DNA of 64,000 nucleotides from Rhodoferax sp. (GTDB lineage Bacteria; Pseudomonadota; Gammaproteobacteria; Burkholderiales; Burkholderiaceae_C): positions 46,160 through 110,159 of the forward strand of contig NZ_JAGPBB010000003.1 in the NCBI RefSeq assembly GCF_018063565.1. Direction: 5' to 3'. The notes beneath the pieces are model-generated. The model was not told the origin of the DNA and did not search any database. It saw only the letters and a program-made list of their open reading frames with translations. A program made the translations under genes and the position numbers. Shown in pieces: positions 16,530 to 24,705 of this stretch; the stretch's first letter is position 1; each line of letters begins with the position of its first letter.

Positions 16530-18548
16530 TCAGCGAAACCGCTGAAAATCGCGACGGAGTGTAGCGAGCTGCTGCCGGTAACCGCCGATCGGGGGCGTCG
16601 GGTGCTTCGCGTAACGCAGGGTCTCCAGGCGTAGCAGCCAGTCTCCAAATGCTTGCCGCTCAGACTCAGGCATTGACACCAGAAGGTTCAACGAAGCGAT
16701 CAGTTGTCGCGGTGTGCTTTGGGCGGGCAGGCACACGCCATTTTTCAACAAGCATTGGCGCGCCTGTGTCAGCAGGCGCAACCATGGGTCTCGGCGCTGT
16801 TGTTGCCAGGCCGCCCACGTCGCGCCCACGACACTGGCACCGACCAGGATGGCGCACAGAAGGTAAATCAGGTCTTCCCAGCCAGGTGCCCGCAGTCCCA
16901 GATGCTTGAGCAAATTCAGTTGACTGGACTGAGTGTAGTTGAGTACCCATTGGTTCCAGCCGTTGTTCAGTGCCTCCCAGGTGGCACGCAGTGTCGCCAT
17001 CAATTGCGGGCTGACATTGCCCAACAGAGCGTTGGCCAGAATGCCGCGCGTCGCTGTCAGTCGGGTGAAGCTGCCGGTGCGTGCCGGTGCCACCGCACCG
17101 GTTGGGTCGACCCGAACCCAGCCCTGACCGCTGAGCCAGACTTCGGCCCAGGCATGGGCGTCGCTTTGGCGAACTGTCCAGAAATTGTCGACCGGGTTGA
17201 GTGCACCGCCCTGGTAACCGGTGACGATGCGCGCAGGCACGCCGGCGGCGCGCATCAGCAACACAAAGGCGGACGCAATGTGTTCGCAAAACCCGGCTTT
17301 ACGGTCAAACCAGAATTCGTCGGCGCTATCGCGGCCATAAATGCCAGGCTCCAACGTGTAGGCATAGCTGCCCGAACGCAACCGCGCCAGTGCCTGTTCC
17401 ACCAGATGTGACCCCAACCCGGGTCCGGCGGGCGCCTGCTGCAGCAGTTCATTGGCCAGCGCCTGAGTGCGTGGGTTGTAGCCGTCTGGCAGCGCCAGGT
17501 ACGGTGCCAGCAGCGGGCCGGCCTGACGCGGGCCGTGTGAGAACTGCGGGTAACTGGTGACCTGGTAGCGCAGCAGTTCGGTCACTCCATGAGGATGCAA
17601 CCACTGCAACTCGCTGGTCATGCGGGCTTGTCCCTGGGCCAAACGCGGTGCCTCGACTGCAGCGTCGAGCACCAGCAGCCAGGGCTGCTGGTTGGGTTCC
17701 AACGTGACTTCGTACCGTATGCCGGCTCCACTGACCTGCAGTCCGGCCCGCTCCGCTCCGAGCAGGGCCAGTATTTCAGCGTGTCGCCATCGACTTCCAT
17801 CAAAATGCGACAGCACCGGGCCACGGAAATACAGGCTGTCCTGTGGCGGTGGCTCACCCTCGAATCTCACGCGCATGGCCACACTGTCGTCCAGTGCCAG
17901 CGTGGCGATGGTGCCCACCGCCATCTGACCCGACAACCCACTGCGTCCGGTCATGGCGTCGCCAGGCATGCCCCATAGTGGGGAAAGTCGGGGAAACAGC
18001 AAGAACAGCAGTAGCATGATCGGCGCACCCAGCAACATCATGCCACCCGCCACCCGGGCCGATTGCAGCAGTGGTGGCCGCCCCAGCGGCATATGGGCGT
18101 TGACCAGTGCGGTCAGCAGCCCCAGCAAGGCCAGCAACATGGACGCCGCAGTCAACAGGGACTGTGAATAAAAGAAGTTGGTCAGCAGCAAAAAGAAGCT
18201 GAGGAAAAACACCACAAAGGCATCGCGGCGGGCACGCAGTTCCAGTGTTTTCAACGCCAGCAGCACCACCACCAGTGTGACCCCGGCGTCGCGGCCAAAC
18301 AGTGTTTTGTGACTGACCAGCGTCGCAGTGACCGCCAGCGCCAGCAACCCCAGTCGCCACCAGCCTGATGGCAGGGTTTGGCCGCGCCAGGCCAGCGTGG
18401 CACGCCACGTCATCACCAGCGCGGTCAGCGCCGACGCCCAGAGTGGCAAGGGATCCACCAGGGGCAGCAACACCCAGGCCATGACCAGCAGTAAAAACCA
18501 GGTGTCCCGGGTATCACGTGGCAGGTTCGACAGATCGGTGGTTTTCAT
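16530..18548 (-). CDS. TgpA-type membrane transglutaminase (DUF3488 plus transglutaminase-like)
   Basis: 672 residues. The N-terminal DUF3488 membrane region has about six helices (WFLLLVMAWVLLPLVDPLPLW and onward). A periplasmic transglutaminase-like domain follows, with Cys-His-Asp in RKAGFCEHIASAFVLLMRAAGVPARIVTGYQGG, SDAHAWAEVWL and GWVRVDPTGAV. A final helix (LIYLLCAILVGASVVGATW) and a DUF4129-like cytosolic tail end the protein. Related proteins (TgpA of Pseudomonas aeruginosa) have transglutaminase activity; the substrate here is unknown. ATG 18548 (MKTTDLSNLP) is preferred; the longer frame to 18635 overlaps the DUF58 gene. It is the third gene of the MoxR-DUF58-TgpA cluster. Confidence 0.9.
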   Translation of the reverse strand: MKTTDLSNLPRDTRDTWFLLLVMAWVLLPLVDPLPLWASALTALVMTWRATLAWRGQTLPSGWWRLGLLALAVTATLVSHKTLFGRDAGVTLVVVLLALKTLELRARRDAFVVFFLSFFLLLTNFFYSQSLLTAASMLLALLGLLTALVNAHMPLGRPPLLQSARVAGGMMLLGAPIMLLLFLLFPRLSPLWGMPGDAMTGRSGLSGQMAVGTIATLALDDSVAMRVRFEGEPPPQDSLYFRGPVLSHFDGSRWRHAEILALLGAERAGLQVSGAGIRYEVTLEPNQQPWLLVLDAAVEAPRLAQGQARMTSELQWLHPHGVTELLRYQVTSYPQFSHGPRQAGPLLAPYLALPDGYNPRTQALANELLQQAPAGPGLGSHLVEQALARLRSGSYAYTLEPGIYGRDSADEFWFDRKAGFCEHIASAFVLLMRAAGVPARIVTGYQGGALNPVDNFWTVRQSDAHAWAEVWLSGQGWVRVDPTGAVAPARTGSFTRLTATRGILANALLGNVSPQLMATLRATWEALNNGWNQWVLNYTQSSQLNLLKHLGLRAPGWEDLIYLLCAILVGASVVGATWAAWQQQRRDPWLRLLTQARQCLLKNGVCLPAQSTPRQLIASLNLLVSMPESERQAFGDWLLRLETLRYAKHPTPPIGGYRQQLATLRRDFQRFR

Positions 18549-18561
18549 CTCGGACCCGATC

Positions 18562-19581
18562 TCAGGCCAGTGCCAATGCGCGCAGGCAGCGTTGCAAGTG
18601 GGGAGCACCGCAGTCGGGCGCAATCTCTTGCGCACCGAGCTTCAGGCCGAATCGCCAGCCCTGCCGATCCGCCTGCAACACCCAGGCGCACAGGCGGCTG
18701 AGTTGTTGCTCCGGGTGACCCAGTCCGGTTTGGCTGCGCTCCAGCCACACGGCGCGTTGTTGCAGTTGCACCTGGTCTCGACTGATCAACTCCCCGGTTT
18801 TGGCAACTTTTTTCCACAGCAGGTACTTGAACGGGTCGCCACGCCGGTAGGCCCTGACACCGTCGGGCTCACCGGGTCGGGAAACCGCCTGTTGCGCTTG
18901 TGCGCCCGCTGCATTTGCAGGCAACATCGGCAGCGGTGGAGGCTTGGCCTCGGGTGTGGGGTAGACCAGTAGCTGCGCGGCCGGACGCCACAAGGCCCAG
19001 ACACGAAAGCTGCCCAGCGGAAACAGCGTTTGTGCGCTGAGCATGGGCAAGGGGTGCAAGCCGCGGCTCGAGGCGTGCCAGCCCAATTGCACATGCGCGG
19101 TACCCGTTGCCGTCACGTCGGTGAACACCCATTGCTGCGCCGCATGTACACACAGCGCGATGGCGGGTCTTGGCTGTCGGCGCGGGTTGTGCAGACTCAC
19201 GTCAATAATGGCCTTGGCGCCCATGAATACGGGCTCCGGTGCTATCAATGTCAAGGTAATTCCGCGCAGGTTGGCGTGGCTGACATGCATGGCAACGAGC
19301 GCACTGCCCCCCAGCAGAAAGGTCAGCAGGTAACCCAGATTGAGCTGGTAATTGATGGAGGCGATCAATAACACCAACAGGGTGACAGCAAGCATCCAGC
19401 CGGCACCCGTGGGCAAGATGTAGACATTGCGCTGGGTCAAGGTCAAACGGTCGGTCTGCGGCAAGCGGGCCTGCCACCATTGGGCCAAGGCGGCTCGTGC
19501 GGCGCGCATCAGGTGGTGAAACACGGACGGCGAAGCGGACGTTTTCAATGGGCTTGGCGCGTCAGGGAAGGGCAATGGCAT
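18562..19581 (-). CDS. DUF58 domain-containing membrane-anchored protein
   Basis: 339 residues. Two close N-terminal helices (VYILPTGAGWMLAVTLLVLLIASINYQ and LGYLLTFLLGGSALVAMHV) precede a soluble region with the DUF58 signature (GVRAYRRGDPFKYLLWKKVAKTGELISRD). DUF58 proteins are co-encoded with MoxR ATPases and are thought to be their clients; the biochemical role is unknown. The ATG at 19581 overlaps the MoxR gene by 20 bases, which suggests coupled translation. ATG 19509 is an alternative that starts closer to the first helix. The stop lies 13 bases before the transglutaminase start. Confidence 0.85.
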   Translation of the reverse strand: MPLPFPDAPSPLKTSASPSVFHHLMRAARAALAQWWQARLPQTDRLTLTQRNVYILPTGAGWMLAVTLLVLLIASINYQLNLGYLLTFLLGGSALVAMHVSHANLRGITLTLIAPEPVFMGAKAIIDVSLHNPRRQPRPAIALCVHAAQQWVFTDVTATGTAHVQLGWHASSRGLHPLPMLSAQTLFPLGSFRVWALWRPAAQLLVYPTPEAKPPPLPMLPANAAGAQAQQAVSRPGEPDGVRAYRRGDPFKYLLWKKVAKTGELISRDQVQLQQRAVWLERSQTGLGHPEQQLSRLCAWVLQADRQGWRFGLKLGAQEIAPDCGAPHLQRCLRALALA

Positions 19582-20482
19582 CCAGCATGGCACGCACCTG
19601 CTCGTGCGCGCCACGCCCGGCGTCACCGCTGGGGATCAGCCGGTGAGCAATGGTTTGAGGCAGGATCGCCCGTACGTCGTCGGGGGCCACATACGGGCGT
19701 CCGGCCAACAGTGCCCGCGCCTTGGCCGCCCGCAGCACCGCAATGCCGGCCCGCGGGCTCAGCCCCTGCACAAACCACTGTCCGGAGCGTGTCGCCGCCA
19801 TCAGGTCCTGCACATAGTCGAGCAAGGGTGCGCCTGCGTGGACCGCCTGGACCTGCTTTTGCAGGATCAGCAGTTCTTGCGCCGTCAATAGGCTGGGCAG
19901 GGCATCGACCAGTTCGCGCCGATCAACCCCCGCCAGCAGCGCCCGCTCGGCATCCCGGCTGGGGTAACCGAGCGAGATACACATCAGGAAGCGGTCAAGC
20001 TGTGATTCAGGCAGCGCGTAGGTGCCAATCTGATCCATCGGGTTTTGGGTGGCGATGACAAAAAACGGCACCGGCAGGGCGCGGGTCTGTCCTTCCACAC
20101 TGACCTGCTTTTCTTCCATCGCCTCCAGCAAAGCACTCTGGGTTTTCGGACTGGCACGGTTGATCTCGTCGGCCAGCAGCAGTTGGGCAAACAATGGCCC
20201 GGGATGGAAAACAAAACGGTCGCTGCCCCGTTCAAACACCGAAACCCCCAGCAAATCACTGGGCATCAGATCGGCAGTAAATTGCACGCGCGAAAACTGC
20301 AGGCCAAAGGTGCGTGCCAGGGCATGAGCGAGGGTGGTCTTGCCAACACCCGGTACATCTTCAATCAGAAGGTGGCCACCGGCCAGCAAGCAGGCGACAC
20401 AATCTTGTGTCTGGTCCGGTTTTCCGACAATCACCGTGTTAAGCTGATCGAGTAATGACTTGAGTTTTGCTTGAATGTCCAT
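19562..20482 (-). CDS. MoxR-family AAA ATPase
   Basis: 306-residue AAA+ ATPase of the MoxR group, acting as a chaperone-like factor for protein activation. Walker A is EDVPGVGKTTLAHALA, followed by RVQFTADLMPSDLLG, Walker B LLADEINRASPKTQSALLEAMEE and sensor region FFVIATQNPMDQIGTYALPESQLDRFL. The C-terminal lid has LSPRAGIAVLRAAKARALL and GRPYVAPDDV. It heads the minus-strand cluster with DUF58, TgpA and probably MltB. Its start is 42 bases from the divergent HDAC-family gene. Confidence 0.93.
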   Translation of the reverse strand: MDIQAKLKSLLDQLNTVIVGKPDQTQDCVACLLAGGHLLIEDVPGVGKTTLAHALARTFGLQFSRVQFTADLMPSDLLGVSVFERGSDRFVFHPGPLFAQLLLADEINRASPKTQSALLEAMEEKQVSVEGQTRALPVPFFVIATQNPMDQIGTYALPESQLDRFLMCISLGYPSRDAERALLAGVDRRELVDALPSLLTAQELLILQKQVQAVHAGAPLLDYVQDLMAATRSGQWFVQGLSPRAGIAVLRAAKARALLAGRPYVAPDDVRAILPQTIAHRLIPSGDAGRGAHEQVRAMLDAIALP

Positions 20483-20524
20483 GGGACGACCTTACCAAAA
20501 AATGCTTTGAGGAGAGCACAGCGT

Positions 20525-21478
20525 ATGACAATGACCGGATACTTTACCCACCCCAGCTGCCGCAAGCATGAAATGGGACCAGGCCACCCTGAATGCCCGG
20601 AGCGGCTCGATGCCATCGACGATCGATTGTTGATCTCCGGGCTCGATGTGGCGCTGGACCGGCGCGAGGCCACGGCCGCGGCCACCTCCGACATCGAACT
20701 GGCGCACGGGCGCATGTACGTGGCCGCCATTCGTGGTCTGAATGCCGAGCTGAAAGAAGAAATCACCGCGGGCGGCCCGACGCACTTGCAAATCGACCCA
20801 GACACCAGCGTCAACATCCATACCTGGACTGCCGCATTGAACGCGGCCGGTGCTGCCATCGACGCCACCGACGCGGTGATGGCAGGCGAAATGGAAAACG
20901 CCTTTTGCGCGGTGCGCCCGCCCGGACACCACGCCTGCCGCGAGAAGGCGGGCGGCTTTTGCTTTTTCAACAATGTCGCGATCGCTGCCAAGTACGCGCT
21001 GGAGCGGCACAACCTGCGCCGGGTGGCGATCATCGACTTTGACGTGCATCACGGCAACGGCACCGAAGACATCGTCAAGGGCGACGAGCGAATTTTGATG
21101 TGCAGTTTTTACCAGCATCCGTTTTATCCACTGAATTGGGACTTCTCGAATGCCCCTAACCTGTGCAATCTGCCGGTTCCTGCCTACACCAAAGGTGGCG
21201 ACATCCGCGAGATGATCGAGGCGGCCTGGATACCACGCCTTGAAGAGTTCAAGCCGGAGATGATCTTTATCAGCGCCGGTTTTGACGCCCATCGCGAAGA
21301 CGATATGGGTCAACTGGGTTTGGTCGAAAGCGACTATGCCTGGATGACCAGCCGCATCAAGGATGTGGCACGCCGCCATTCCAAAGGGCGCATTGTGAGT
21401 TGCCTGGAGGGTGGCTACGTGATGAGCGCTCTGTCGCGCAGTGTGGAGGCGCACATTCGGGTTCTGGCCGATGTCTAA
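20525..21478 (+). CDS. Histone deacetylase superfamily amidohydrolase
   Basis: 317-residue class II-like HDAC/acetoin-utilization/acetylpolyamine amidohydrolase-type enzyme, predicted zinc-dependent deacetylase of acetyl-lysine or acetylpolyamines. Motifs are HPSCRKHEMGPGHPECPERL at the N-terminus, VRPPGHHA, the zinc and catalytic IIDFDVHHGNGTED, ISAGFDAHREDDMG and CLEGGYVMSAL. ATG 20525 follows GAGGAG and matches the family start. The gene overlaps the following mscS-family gene by 8 bases, implying co-expression. Confidence 0.92.
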   Translation: MTMTGYFTHPSCRKHEMGPGHPECPERLDAIDDRLLISGLDVALDRREATAAATSDIELAHGRMYVAAIRGLNAELKEEITAGGPTHLQIDPDTSVNIHTWTAALNAAGAAIDATDAVMAGEMENAFCAVRPPGHHACREKAGGFCFFNNVAIAAKYALERHNLRRVAIIDFDVHHGNGTEDIVKGDERILMCSFYQHPFYPLNWDFSNAPNLCNLPVPAYTKGGDIREMIEAAWIPRLEEFKPEMIFISAGFDAHREDDMGQLGLVESDYAWMTSRIKDVARRHSKGRIVSCLEGGYVMSALSRSVEAHIRVLADV

Positions 21479-22730
21479 TGTGGCGACGGCGGATTTGTCC
21501 CAATGGTTTGAGGCACTGGTCCGTCCGTCGGCCCTGATCGAGTTGGGCGTTCTGGCGGCCTGCGCGCTGGTCGCCTGGTCTGTGACGCAACTGGTTGCCC
21601 GGGTGTTTGACGCTCACGATGGCAGGTCGATCATGTTTGGCCGGCGTGGCATCGACGGCGTGCTGTTCCCGCTGCTGCTGCTGTGTCTGGCATATTTTGC
21701 AGGCGTCTTTCTCAGTCATTGGGTTCCCAAGGCGGTGTTCAAGCTGGTGATCCCGGTGCTGATGTCTTTGCTGGTGATCCGTCTTGGCGTCAAGGTGTTG
21801 CAGGCGGCCTTCAGCGACACCCCGGCGGTGCGACTGCTGGAGCGCAGCATTTCCTGGGTTGCCTGGGTGGCGATGGTGTTGTGGGTGAGCGGATTGCTTC
21901 CGCTGCTGCTGGAGGAGATGGACCAAATCAGCTGGAAGGTTGGCACCAGCGTGCTGACGGTACGCAATATCGTGGAAGGCAGTCTGACTGCGGGGCTGGT
22001 ACTGATTCTGTCGCTCTGGATTTCCTCGTCGATTGAGTCCCGGTTGCTGCGCAATGCCACCGGTGGTGAGTTGAGTCTGCGCAAAGCCATCAGTAACGCG
22101 GCGCGTGCCCTGTTGATGTTTGTCGGTTTGTTGCTGGCCTTGTCGGCGGTGGGTATCGACCTCACCGCGCTGTCGGTTTTGGGTGGCGCGGTGGGTGTGG
22201 GCATCGGTCTGGGTTTACAAAAGCTGGCGGCCAACTATGTATCGGGCTTTGTCATCCTGGCTGAGCGCAGCATGCGAATTGGTGACACGGTTCAGGTGGA
22301 TACCTTCAACGGCGTGATTACCCAGATCAACGCGCGGTATACGGTGATTCGCTCACTATCAGGTCGTGAGTCCATTGTTCCCAACGAAATGCTGATTACC
22401 AGCCGGGTTGAGAATCACTCTCTGGCGGATACCAAGGTTTGGCAGTCGACCATCATTTCGGTGGGTTACGACAGCAACGTGGACCAGGTCATGGCCTTGC
22501 TGAAGCAGGCCGCATTGGGACAAGATCGCGTGTTGCGTGATCCGGAACCGTCGGTTGCACTTTCCAATTTTGGTGCGGATGGTCTGGAGTTCACCTTGGG
22601 TTTCTGGATTGGAGATCCCGAGAATGGCAGCATGAACATCCGATCATTGGTCAATCTGGAGATTCTGCGTTTACTTCGTGAAAATAGGGTCGAGATACCA
22701 TTCCCGCAGCGCGTCGTCCATCAACGCTAA
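21471..22730 (+). CDS. MscS-family mechanosensitive ion channel
   Basis: 419 residues with about five N-terminal membrane helices. The pore-lining region follows, with Gly/Ala-rich VLGGAVGVGIGLGLQKLAANYVSGFVILAERSMRIGD, and then the beta domain (VDTFNGVITQINARYTVIRSL, ESIVPNEMLITSRVENHS) and the C-terminal alpha/beta domain (LEFTLGFWIGDPENGSMNIRS). It is predicted to open on membrane tension during hypo-osmotic shock. The ATG at 21471 lies within the end of the HDAC gene. Length is intermediate between E. coli MscS and larger paralogues. Confidence 0.92.
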   Translation: MSNVATADLSQWFEALVRPSALIELGVLAACALVAWSVTQLVARVFDAHDGRSIMFGRRGIDGVLFPLLLLCLAYFAGVFLSHWVPKAVFKLVIPVLMSLLVIRLGVKVLQAAFSDTPAVRLLERSISWVAWVAMVLWVSGLLPLLLEEMDQISWKVGTSVLTVRNIVEGSLTAGLVLILSLWISSSIESRLLRNATGGELSLRKAISNAARALLMFVGLLLALSAVGIDLTALSVLGGAVGVGIGLGLQKLAANYVSGFVILAERSMRIGDTVQVDTFNGVITQINARYTVIRSLSGRESIVPNEMLITSRVENHSLADTKVWQSTIISVGYDSNVDQVMALLKQAALGQDRVLRDPEPSVALSNFGADGLEFTLGFWIGDPENGSMNIRSLVNLEILRLLRENRVEIPFPQRVVHQR

Positions 22731-22738
22731 AGCGTGCC

Positions 22739-22744
22739 TATAAT
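22739..22744 (+). promoter_or_regulatory. TATAAT -10-like element after the mscS-family gene
   Basis: Perfect TATAAT 9 bases past the channel gene stop. No good -35 is found 16-18 bases upstream. It could start a long leader for etfB, or be chance. Confidence 0.3.
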
Positions 22745-22829
22745 AAAAGCACGGTCGTTCTATTGTGCATTTTTTCGTTTTGCCAGCCTGGCCGGGCGTG
22801 GTGAGGTGCCAGACGCATAAAATACGCAG

Positions 22830-22847
22830 ATTGACGTGCACGTCAAT
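22830..22847 (+). promoter_or_regulatory. 18-bp perfect palindrome upstream of etfBA (candidate repressor operator)
   Basis: ATTGACGTGCACGTCAAT is fully self-complementary and lies 62-79 bases before the etfB ATG. A -10-like TAAAAT at 22819-22824 would place the transcription start at about 22831, inside the palindrome, as expected for a repressor site. The TTnACGT...ACGTnAA pattern resembles operators of proteobacterial fatty-acid and branched-chain amino-acid regulators (LiuR/FadP type). That assignment is from memory and not verified. Confidence 0.6.
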
Positions 22848-22909
22848 TGAAACAACGGTGGCACGGTGGGTGGGTCAGCAAATTCTTAACTTTTCTGGAG
22901 ATGAAAAAA

Positions 22910-23659
22910 ATGAAGGTCCTGGTCGCAGTCAAGCGCGTGGTGGACTACAACGTGAAGGTCCGGGTTAAATCGGACAACACCGGTGTGGACATTGCCAACG
23001 TCAAAATGAGCATGAACCCGTTTGACGAAATCGCCATCGAAGAAGCCGTGCGCCTGAAAGAAAAAGGGGTTGTCACCGAAATTGTGGCGGTCTCCTGCGG
23101 TGTCACCCAATGCCAGGAAACCCTGCGCACCGCCATGGCCATTGGTGCCGACCGCGCCATCCTGGTCGAATGCACCGAAGACCTGCAACCGCTGGCGGTG
23201 GCCAAACTGCTCAAGGCGCTGGTCGACAAAGAGCAGCCTGGTCTCATCATTCTGGGCAAACAAGCCATCGACGATGACTGCAACCAGACCGGCCAGATGC
23301 TCGCGGCACTGGCTGACCTGCCCCAAGTCACCTGCGCCAGCAAAATCGAAGTAGCCGACGGCAAAGCCAGCATCACTCGCGAAATTGACGGTGGCTCCGA
23401 AACCCTCAGCGTCACCCTGCCAGCCGTGATGACCGCCGACCTGCGCCTGAACGAACCGCGCTACGTGACGCTACCCAACATCATGAAGGCCAAGAAAAAG
23501 CCCTTGGAAACCCTCAAGCCCGCTGACTTGGGCGTTGATGTGGCGCCGCGCATCAAAACCCTCAAGGTCACTGAGCCGCCCAAGCGCAGCGCCGGCATCA
23601 AAGTGCCCGATGTCGCCACGCTGGTAGCCAAACTCAAAACGGAAGCCAAAGTCATCTAA
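22910..23659 (+). CDS. etfB: Electron transfer flavoprotein, beta subunit
   Basis: 249-residue small subunit of ETF, which carries electrons from acyl-CoA dehydrogenases to ETF-ubiquinone oxidoreductase. It starts [19 protein letters not shown] and shows [47 protein letters not shown] and the ETF-beta signature [31 protein letters not shown] 22910 is chosen because CTGGAG lies 9 bases upstream; the ATG at 22901 abuts that site. etfA follows 18 bases downstream with its own AAGGAG. A palindromic operator candidate is present in the leader. Confidence 0.97.
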   Translation: MKVLVAVKRVVDYNVKVRVKSDNTGVDIANVKMSMNPFDEIAIEEAVRLKEKGVVTEIVAVSCGVTQCQETLRTAMAIGADRAILVECTEDLQPLAVAKLLKALVDKEQPGLIILGKQAIDDDCNQTGQMLAALADLPQVTCASKIEVADGKASITREIDGGSETLSVTLPAVMTADLRLNEPRYVTLPNIMKAKKKPLETLKPADLGVDVAPRIKTLKVTEPPKRSAGIKVPDVATLVAKLKTEAKVI

Positions 23660-23677
23660 CTTCCAAGGAGCAGATTC

Positions 23678-24613
23678 ATGACAACACTTGTAATTGCAGA
23701 ACACGACAACACGTCGCTCAAACCCGCCACCCTGAACACCGTTTCGGCCGCCGCTCAGTGCGGTGGCGAGGTTCACTTGTTGGTTGCTGGCCACAACGCC
23801 AGCACCGTAGCAAGTGCCGCCGCGCAGGTGGCCGGTGTTGCCAAGGTGCTCCACATCGACGCCGAGAGTCTGGCCCATGGCATTGCTGAAAACGTCACGG
23901 CGCAGGTTCAAGCGCTGGCGGCTGCCTACAGCCATATCCTGTTTGCTGCCACGGCTTCAGGTAAGAACATCGCCCCACGGGTGGCGGCGAAGCTCGATGT
24001 GGCGCAGATCTCCGACATTACCAAGGTGATCAGCTCTGATACCTTTGAGCGCCCCATTTACGCGGGCAACGCCATGGCCACGGTGCAAAGCGCAGACGCG
24101 ATCCGCGTGATCACCGTGCGTACAACGGCATTTGACCCTGCAGCCCAGTCTGGACAATCACCAGCAGCTATTGAAGTTATATCGTCTGTGCCCGCGTCGG
24201 CCAAAACGGTTTATTTGGGTAGCGAGATCGCCAAGAACGACCGCCCCGAGCTCACGGCAGCCAAGATCATTGTCAGCGGTGGACGGGCCCTGGGTTCGCA
24301 AGAGAAGTTCAACGAGGTCATGACACCGCTGGCTGACAAGCTGGGAGCTGCCATTGGCGCCAGCCGTGCAGCAGTCGATGCAGGCTACGCCGCCAATGAT
24401 TTGCAGGTGGGCCAGACCGGCAAGATTGTGGCGCCGCAGCTCTACATTGCGGCCGGTATCAGCGGGGCTATTCAGCACCTCGCCGGCATGAAGGATTCCA
24501 AGGTGATCGTGGCCATCAACAAAGACCCAGAGGCACCGATCTTCAGCGTGGCTGACTATGGGTTGGAGGCTGATCTGTTTGTCGCGGTGCCGGAGCTGGT
24601 AGCCGCCCTGTAA
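23678..24613 (+). CDS. etfA: Electron transfer flavoprotein, alpha subunit
   Basis: 311-residue large subunit holding the FAD of ETF. The FAD domain near the C-terminus is clear: IIVSGGRALGSQEKF, LADKLGAAIGASRAAVDAGY, QVGQTGKIVAPQLYIAAGISGAIQHLAGM, IVAINKDPEAPIFSVADYGL. CCAAGGAG precedes the ATG. A small segment near residue 165 (AAIEVISSVPAS) coincides with an AT-rich patch, CAGCAGCTATTGAAGTTAT, that resembles half of the dispersed repeat of this genome. A strong terminator follows 15 bases after the stop. Confidence 0.97.
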   Translation: MTTLVIAEHDNTSLKPATLNTVSAAAQCGGEVHLLVAGHNASTVASAAAQVAGVAKVLHIDAESLAHGIAENVTAQVQALAAAYSHILFAATASGKNIAPRVAAKLDVAQISDITKVISSDTFERPIYAGNAMATVQSADAIRVITVRTTAFDPAAQSGQSPAAIEVISSVPASAKTVYLGSEIAKNDRPELTAAKIIVSGGRALGSQEKFNEVMTPLADKLGAAIGASRAAVDAGYAANDLQVGQTGKIVAPQLYIAAGISGAIQHLAGMKDSKVIVAINKDPEAPIFSVADYGLEADLFVAVPELVAAL

Positions 24614-24627
24614 GGCAACCTCATCAC

Positions 24628-24656
24628 AGGGCATCCATCGCGATGCCCTTTTTTTT
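24628..24656 (+). terminator. Rho-independent terminator after etfA
   Basis: AGGGCATC (24628-24635) pairs with GATGCCCT (24642-24649) around a 6-base loop, followed by eight Ts. It implies partial separation of etfBA from the downstream acyl-CoA dehydrogenase gene. Confidence 0.9.
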
Positions 24657-24705
24657 CGCCCGGGCCGGGTGCCCGACTTGAACAAGAAACTACCGGAGAA
24701 GACTC

